Assembly (NCBI GenBank): GCA_030068075.1
Contig: CM057826.1
Location: 65,941,312-66,005,311 of the forward strand
Direction of reading: 5' to 3'
Length of the DNA: 64,000 nt
Source of the DNA: Paguma larvata
Taxonomy: Eukaryota > Chordata > Mammalia > Carnivora > Viverridae
The notes beneath the pieces were generated by a model. It was not told where the DNA came from, did no database searches, and was given only the letters and a program-made list of their open reading frames with translations. A program made the translations under genes and the position numbers. Positions 57,694 to 64,000 of this stretch are shown here, one piece after another; position 1 is the stretch's first letter, and the number at the start of each line of letters is the position of its first letter.

Positions 57694-57901
57694 GGAGCAC
57701 CTGGGTAGTTCAGTCGGTTAAGGTCCAATTTCGGCTCGGGTCCTGATCTCTTAGTTCGTGAGTTCAAGTCTTGAGTCAGGCTTTGTGCTGACAGCTCAGA
57801 GCCTGGAGCCTACTTCCGATTCTGTGTCTCCCTCTCTCTCTACCCCTCCCCTGCTCAAGCTCTGTCTCTCTCTCTCTCCTTCTCTCTCAAAAATAAACAT
57901 G
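57694..57901 (+). mobile_element. CAN-SINE, first of a second head-to-tail pair
   Basis: The head GGAGCACCTGGGTAGTTCAG and body end in a very short tail (AAAAATAAACATGA) directly against the next SINE head. AATTTAG at 57687-57693 recurs at 58138-58144 beyond the second SINE, a tentative 7-bp duplication around the pair. Confidence 0.92.
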
Positions 57902-58137
57902 AGGGGCACCTGGGTGGCTCAGTCAATTAAGCATCCGACTTCAGCTCAGGTCATGATCTCTTACGAGTAGGAACCCCTTGTTGAGCTCTGTGCTGACAGT
58001 TCAGAGCCTTGAGCCTCCTTCAGATTCTGTTTCTCCCCCTCTCTCTGCCCCTCCCATGCTCATGCTCTGTCTCTCTCTGTCTCTCAATAATAAATAAAAA
58101 CGTTAAAAAAATTTTTTAATGAAAAAAATTAAATAAT
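57902..58137 (+). mobile_element. CAN-SINE, second of the pair
   Basis: The head GGGGCACCTGGGTGGCTCAG follows the first copy's tail with no spacer. The tail is long and A-rich (AATAAATAAAAACGTTAAAA and further). Confidence 0.92.
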
Positions 58138-58379
58138 AATTTAGTTATTGTAAACTAGCTCTACTAAGGCTGTCTTTAAGAGATATTAAAATGCTATATT
58201 TCTGTGCATTCAATTTTTAAGTGACTGGTATCTATTAATTGACAAGTGATTTCTAGGAATATAATTACTTCAATTTGCAAGTCTACCTTTATTCCAGATA
58301 CAATGTTGCAAATTAAAATCTGCCAGAGTCCAAGAATGTCACTTAGTCATCATCTAAACAAGAACATTAATCCTTGCTC
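58138..58379. other. Unassigned AT-rich interval
   Basis: Nothing recognised. Confidence 0.3.
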
Positions 58380-58560
58380 CAACTTGGTAAATCACCTGAT
58401 TCACATTTCTTCATTGACTCAGCCTGTCAATCAGTGTTTATTCAGCACCCACCATGTGCTAGGACCTCTGTCAGATGCCACCTTTATAAAAAAAGAACTT
58501 CTGCCCCAAGGAGCTTACAATCTCGTGAAGAGTCTGACAAAAACAGAAAATAGTCTGTCG
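58380..58560 (+). repeat. L2 fragment
   Basis: TTTATTCAGCACCCACCATG, TGCTAGGACCTCTGTCAGATG and CCCCAAGGAGCTTACAATC are the L2 abundance phrase and the following segment, well recognisable. Confidence 0.8.
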
Positions 58561-59399
58561 ACTTAGTTACCCCTAAGGGAGACAAACCCACACAAATGAA
58601 TTCAGTGCATCAAAAAGAAATGGTAATTACAGAAAAGTTTTGTTCTAAGGCACTTTTCATTTGTTCTGTGCTATCTTGGCGTGAGGAATCAAAGACACAA
58701 GCATACTCTAGTTTTCCTAAGTGTACATTGGTCTCCATAGTATGTGTCTTTAGGCTGATTCCAAAAATGCTTTGTGTTCACCCATCTGTATTTCTTCTTG
58801 CATTCCACTTTCACCCATGTGACTTTGGTGCATTTCATGTATTGTTTTAGTTGACTTGAAATCACTTCTAGAAAAAGGCAGGGTATGGAATGAATAAACC
58901 CAGACACTGATAAACTTATAGAAAGAAATGTTTAATTCTTATACAACTAGAATTTTTCGTAAGTCAAAAAGAAAGCACCTTTCTTTAATATTTTTATTTT
59001 CCTTTTTAAACCAACCTCCTCATGCTAAGGAACCTTGTCTGCACTCTGGGTGCACTCTGTCCTTTCTCGGTCATGATTAAATGGGAAGAAAAAAAAAAAG
59101 GATGAAGTAATAGCCCAGACAGCACTGTGGTAATGAGCTAATTCAGAGAGACTCTGCGCTGAAACTCATACAATTGGACACTTGAAGCAAACGCCAAAGA
59201 GGCTGCTGGCAACTTCAGACATTCACTTTGAGATATTCCTCAGGCCTGTGTTTCCAATCATAAACCAAAATTATCTTCATCTCTACAACGGCATTATACC
59301 CTTATAATAACCCGGGGAGGTAGCATCAGGTACTCTCAGAACCTTGCCATACATGACCTCATTCTAGACCTCATGACCTGTGCTCATATACAAGGGTTA
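58561..59399. other. Unassigned sequence
   Basis: No repeat or exon recognised. 59100-59290 is somewhat GC-richer unique sequence. Confidence 0.4.
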
Positions 59400-59515
59400 C
59401 CCTAAATGCTTTCAGAAGACTTGGAACAAGGACTGTGCCTATATATTCCACAGCCTTCCGAAACCTAGGGCAGCACCTGGTAGACAGGCAATGCTTAATC
59501 AATGCTGAGGATTAA
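59400..59515 (+). repeat. L2 3' end fragment
   Basis: GGAACAAGGACTGTGCCTATA, CCTAGGGCAGCACCTGGTAG and AGGCAATGCTTAATCAATGC match the L2 terminus ('...agcacctagaacagtgcctggcacatagtaggtgctcaataaat'). Confidence 0.65.
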
Positions 59516-61029
59516 GAAACTATAAGGGCTCCAGACTACAATTCATTCCATCAGAATGCTCCTGACTTGATCAACAGACCCTTTGCTTTTGGTTACATTT
59601 GATGCTGTTGTTTTGACCTTCCATGACTAGAACGTTTTCAGGAAAATATGAGGGCCTAAGAAATTTTTGTTCAATGTTTTGTGATGTGTAGATAGGCTTC
59701 GTTCCTAGGAAATACTTTGCTGGTAAACTAAGATTTGTCTGAAAGTGTATTTTCTTAGCCTGAAAAGTCTCTAACTTCTCTGAGCCAGTTCAATAAACAC
59801 TGCCGAGATGATGAAGTTATCATAAATTGGTTCCAGACTTCACCCTTTCTGTAGAAGTTATTAATACCAGAATAAGCTTGGATGGGAAAGCAGGGAGTAG
59901 AGATGAAAAGATTTCCTATTTCTGTAAAGTTTTGTGCTATCCAAGTAAATTATTGCAGTGCATATCCTTAATTTGATCAAAAAATTATTTCCTATGTAAA
60001 TTTTCAAAGGTGTAACTTTCCGTTAAAAACATCATTCGATTCAGTGTGACCACCACCTATGGAGGTTCAAGGCTATGTACAGAACCACTCAAGATGCATA
60101 TGCTTCAAAAACATTTTAGAAGCATAAAAGTTCATAATTTTTAAATGCTGATTAGATTTCAAACAATTTAATGATCCAAAATAAAACTCCCTTAATAATG
60201 AAAACTCTGATGATGCCAAGAATATGCAGCAAAACTTAAAGAAGCATTAAGGTTAAACTAGGAGCAAACTCAATCCTTTTGCAGCTGGGATGGCTCACCA
60301 TCCAGCAAAAGGGAAGCCCAAGCCCCCAGCCTGACTCCTGGGAGCTAGAATGGAAGAGGTCAGCATGCAGACACAAGCCTGGTGGGCCCTAATGTCAGGC
60401 TTTGAACATTCAGTGCCAGCCTTCCTAGGGCCTAAGAGCTTGATGCCTAGGATCTGCTGAAGTATGACTTACTTATGTTCTAGACCTCCTGGGAGTTTGG
60501 AGTCATTATAACCAAATCAAAGAGGACTAAGAGTTCTTCGCTCAGTCTATATACTTCACTTTCAGCTCAAAACTTCTGAAACATTCTATCCATACTTAAC
60601 AAAATGTCTTGGAGTTTGGAAGTGAAGGTGGAGGTGATAAGATCAATGTTGCCAACACGTACCAAAGAAAAGGACCAATGTAAAGCCACAGCTTATTCTA
60701 GAAATATTTATTGCTAGGCTCAACACTGGCGGTCTTGGAAATAACTACCAGGAAGCACTGTGAGCAATCCATGAAGCTGCTGAAGGTCATGCTTGAAAGA
60801 AAATGGAGCTTATTTTGAGCTAATTATATTGAAAATGACACCATGGTTTTTAATTTATTATATTTGCTCATTCTTTTCTTGTCCCCTAACTCACACAGAA
60901 ATGATACATAAGCTAGTATGTGTATGTAAAAAAAGTACGTGCACTTTTTAAAAAGCGCTAACAGAAAAGAAGGGGTTTTGTACTAAAAGTTTTACGTACA
61001 GTAAGTATTTTGTCCTGTCACAGGCATAC
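59516..61029. other. Unassigned sequence
   Basis: About 1.5 kb without a recognised repeat or exon. Confidence 0.4.
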
Positions 61030-61440
61030 ATTTGTCCAATAAAAATTTACTGGATGACTATTATATGCCAAGGCCTGTTCTGATAGCTGCAAATAGGAGG
61101 AAAATACATATATACAGTGACTACCGTCAATATGCGTATATTCTAATGACAAAGAAAGATACTGACAAAAATAACTACAAATATGGCAGGAGGGGTCAAA
61201 AGTATCTATTAAGGGAAAAGATAAGAAGGGAATCACCCTTTTTTATGGTCCAAGTGAGGACATAAAGTTTAAGGTGAGATTTAAAATGTGAGCAGAGGTT
61301 TCTCAGATGAACAGTAGGGCAAAGACAGCTCCAGGCTAAGGAAATAGCACATATTCCCAAAAGTAAAGGACAAAGTAGGGTAGACTGCAGTACCGCAAGA
61401 AGACCATGGTAACTAGCAGGAAAAAAAAAAAAGAGGCTAA
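61030..61440 (+). repeat. L2 fragment, long and ordered
   Basis: ATTTACTGGATGACTATTATATG, CAAGGCCTGTTCTGATAGC, GGTGAGATTTAAAATGTGAGC and AGGCTAAGGAAATAGCACATA follow the L2 order over ~400 bp, ending at an A-rich run (61421-61432). Confidence 0.75.
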
Positions 61441-62520
61441 GTGTTAGGCAGGTCCCGGTGCTGACGTCATGGGAAACAATGGTTAAGTTAGTTCAGATTC
61501 GTCCCAAGTGCCTCAGAAGCTACCAATTGGAAAATGGCTTACTGACACCTATTATCATTTCCAGAGGAAAGACGTAAACTATTGATGGTACGTGGTGTCC
61601 CAAGGCATGTTTCAAATGTAATTTTCATTTAAAATTTTGCGATACATTGACATATGTAAGAAAAATTAATTACAAAGATAACTTTAAATGAGTAGTTTCC
61701 CAGAAATCAAATTCAAGTGCAAATGTTCCTACTGGTTTGCTTTTCATTCTAATGTCCATACTCTGTAGTATGAGCCTTCATTAGGGTGCTATGGCTAATG
61801 GGTAGAAATCAACCTAATAATGGAATCAGGTATATTTTAGGTATTGTGTAGTGAAATGAGACTGAAGTACTGAGGATCCTTACTGTCCAACTCAGTTCAT
61901 GCTTTTGGGGTAAATCAGGAAGTGAAGAGAGATCTAATTCAATCAGCCAGAACAACTCTTCCCTCAGGGTAGTCATTAAGTCAGGTGTAAAGCGAGGTGT
62001 TGTAACTCCAAACCCCAAGAGCCTTTATGAGCACTGGAGCAGTCACTTGGAAATCCCAGCTTTCACCAGCCGTATTTATGATGCCTTTGTTATTAGTTCC
62101 CTTCCTCCAGAGAAAGACTATGAACACACAGTTTCTCCATTCTGCTCACAGAGGGATTTCTTTCATGGGGGACAAAGATTTCATTCCATAGACAAACCTT
62201 AAAAGAAAAAAGTTCACTGAGGAGGGGGTAAGGGTTCTAGTGCAAATCTTCCAGGGTGTGCCTCTACAAGCCTTCCCAGATTCCTCCAAGATCGCTCTTT
62301 CTTCAGAAGGCCCACCCCAATATCATCCTTCCCTTGAGCAGGAAGGGTTTGCAACCAGGGGAAGAGAGATTCAAGTGTTTGAGTGTCTTAGAGACACAGA
62401 GGAAGAAGGGATAAAGGTGGAAATGTCTGTCTGGAGCCTGGCTGAGGAAGGACTCCTGAATTTCCAGGAGTATACCTGTAAGTATACCACCTGTTTAGTT
62501 ACTTCCAAGAATATCCTCTA
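61441..62520. other. Unassigned sequence
   Basis: No repeat or exon recognised. The 93-codon frame at 62240-62521 has no recognisable domain. Confidence 0.4.
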
Positions 62521-62563
62521 AAAAATAAAAGAAAGAAAGAAAGAAAGAAAAGAAGAAGAAGAA
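62521..62563. repeat. (GAAA)n microsatellite
   Basis: AAAGAAAGAAAGAAAGAAAG followed by AAGAAGAAGAAG. Likely length-polymorphic. Confidence 0.9.
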
Positions 62564-64000
62564 ATACTCACCAGATTGGAGGTTTTACACCTACCTGGCA
62601 AAATTTATGCCAAGACTATCATAGTGGTTGAAAGGGGAACAAAGGTCTAAAATAATGACTTGCCAGGAAATCAAAGCACAAGGAAAAAACTGCATCACTG
62701 TAATTAGGTACTGTATTTGGCTTCACTGTACTTCAAATGGAGGTTTCCAATACAGTTTTGTTCCCTTCCTGAAAGGGCTAATTATACTGATGTTTCGAAA
62801 GAAACACGTGATTGCTACAGTGGTTTTATTAGCATGTTTTTCAGAGGACTGGTATGAATTAAAAGCAAGACCAGTTTCATTCAAAAAATATTTGGTTGCT
62901 TTATTTTCAAACTCTGAAAGTAGGAGCATTCATATTTATAGATCCCTGTGTACACAGAGACGTGCCGAGAAGCAGCCAATGTCTGCCTTTGGCTTTACTT
63001 CCAAGGAAACAGGAATTACTCATGCACGAGTAATCACAAATAGCTGTCTTTGCAATCATATAGAACAAACTTACAAAAATACAGCCATTTCAAGGAGTAT
63101 CAATGTGCAAAGGCATGTATTTGTATAGTTGTTTATTAGATTTATGAAATCGTGCTTCTTCTGTGACACGGATTCTTCAGGGAGCCAGTGGAAAATAATG
63201 TTTAATTTAAACAGATTGCAAACAACATTGACTGCCATATATTAGCATCAGTAACTCCCCATAATAACACGAAGGTTTTTCTCACTGGGGCTTTGCAATC
63301 AGGGCAAGCAGAGAAATTTTTACAAATGAGGACCCTCCACAGGAAGTCTACGCGCCACTTTCCCTGAAGCCCGAATTTCTAAAGACTAGATGGAATGCTT
63401 CAAGTCATGCTAATTGTGATGGTAGTGCATGGGGAGAGGTGCCATTTCCAAGGCGGGGTTATTTAGGGCCTTCGAGGCCAGTGTCTTTATTGGAATTGCA
63501 CTAGGAACCGAAAAGGCAGCCTGAGCTTACTAGGGCCTCGTACCCCTGTAGCTTAATGCACTGAGTGGTCACAGAGGACATGCTATATACCCATAGGATC
63601 CCACAGGCACAACACCCACACTCAAATTGTAACCAAAAACGTATGGACTCAGTGGAAACTGCTGGCAATGTAATATTACCTAAAATGTCACACACCAACC
63701 ACACCTTCCCATTCCAAAGTTTAGATACTTGTTTTGAAAAGCATCTTCCTGATAATCTTTGCTTAAAAGGAAAGGTACGAGAAATCAGCAGAGCCATAGG
63801 GGCAGGAAAGACATGGCAGCCACTGAGGGGAGCAAAGGATGGGGTGAACAGGGATTAACCAGCAGTAAACCATTTAATCATATAAACTGAAATGGGCCAG
63901 CTCTTGTAAGTTAAAGGACTGTCGACTTTGAGGTATTCGGTTCTGTGAAGGTTAAGTCAATTTTTGGAAATGAGGGCCTCCATTTCTACCTTCTCAGCAA
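62564..64000. other. Unassigned sequence
   Basis: No repeat family or exon recognised. The frame at 62628-63128 (166 codons, starting at a TTG) and the opposed pair at 63501-63858 show no domain or splice context. I do not call a gene. Confidence 0.4.

Noticed and set aside
62628..63128. 166-codon plus-strand frame as a gene
   Set aside because: It starts at TTG, has no recognisable domain and no exon signals.

Overview
This is vertebrate nuclear DNA from a cat-like carnivore (Felidae). The main evidence is a family of short interspersed elements whose head resembles a tRNA-Lys gene, followed by a CT-rich block and an A-rich tail. This is the CAN-SINE family in its felid form (SINEC_Fc-like). 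A carnivore L1 end with the motif GTTATATGTAAACCAATTTG is also present. The DNA is AT-rich. I find no convincing protein-coding exon, RNA gene or CpG island. The long open frames are either remnants of L1 ORF2 or unrecognised and compatible with chance. The window is therefore intergenic DNA or a long intron, and it has no operon-like gene organisation.

Layout. 1-6.4 kb: a SINE tail at the left edge, an old L1 end (about 2.44-3.53 kb) interrupted by a SINE and by an 80-bp stub of a younger L1, then a long unassigned block. 6.4-9.84 kb: an ancient L1, mostly on the minus strand, whose 5' segment is inverted. 9.8-18.6 kb: mostly unique sequence with an L2 tail, an L1M5/HAL1-like piece, a CA microsatellite and one SINE. 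18.6-22.4 kb: an L1M end, a MER5A DNA transposon, MIRs and an older SINE. 24.25-26.47 kb: the youngest large element, a 5'-inverted L1 with a 14-bp target-site duplication and a possible 3' transduction.

28-45 kb: many SINEs on both strands, three solitary LTRs of MaLR type (about 29.8, 38.8 and 42.5 kb), L2 and MIR fragments, and a three-level nest near 34 kb whose innermost member is an unidentified polyadenylated retrocopy. 45-55 kb: GC-richer unique sequence, L2 fragments, an ancient minus-strand L1 carrying a head-to-tail SINE pair, a fourth MaLR LTR, and an old plus-strand L1. 55-64 kb: MIR and L2 fragments, a second SINE pair, and largely unassigned sequence.

The most informative features are the insertion records: exact target-site duplications, twin-priming inversions and nested insertions, which give a relative order of events. 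I saw no previously undescribed system. Family names come from pattern recognition without a database search, so subfamily labels are tentative.
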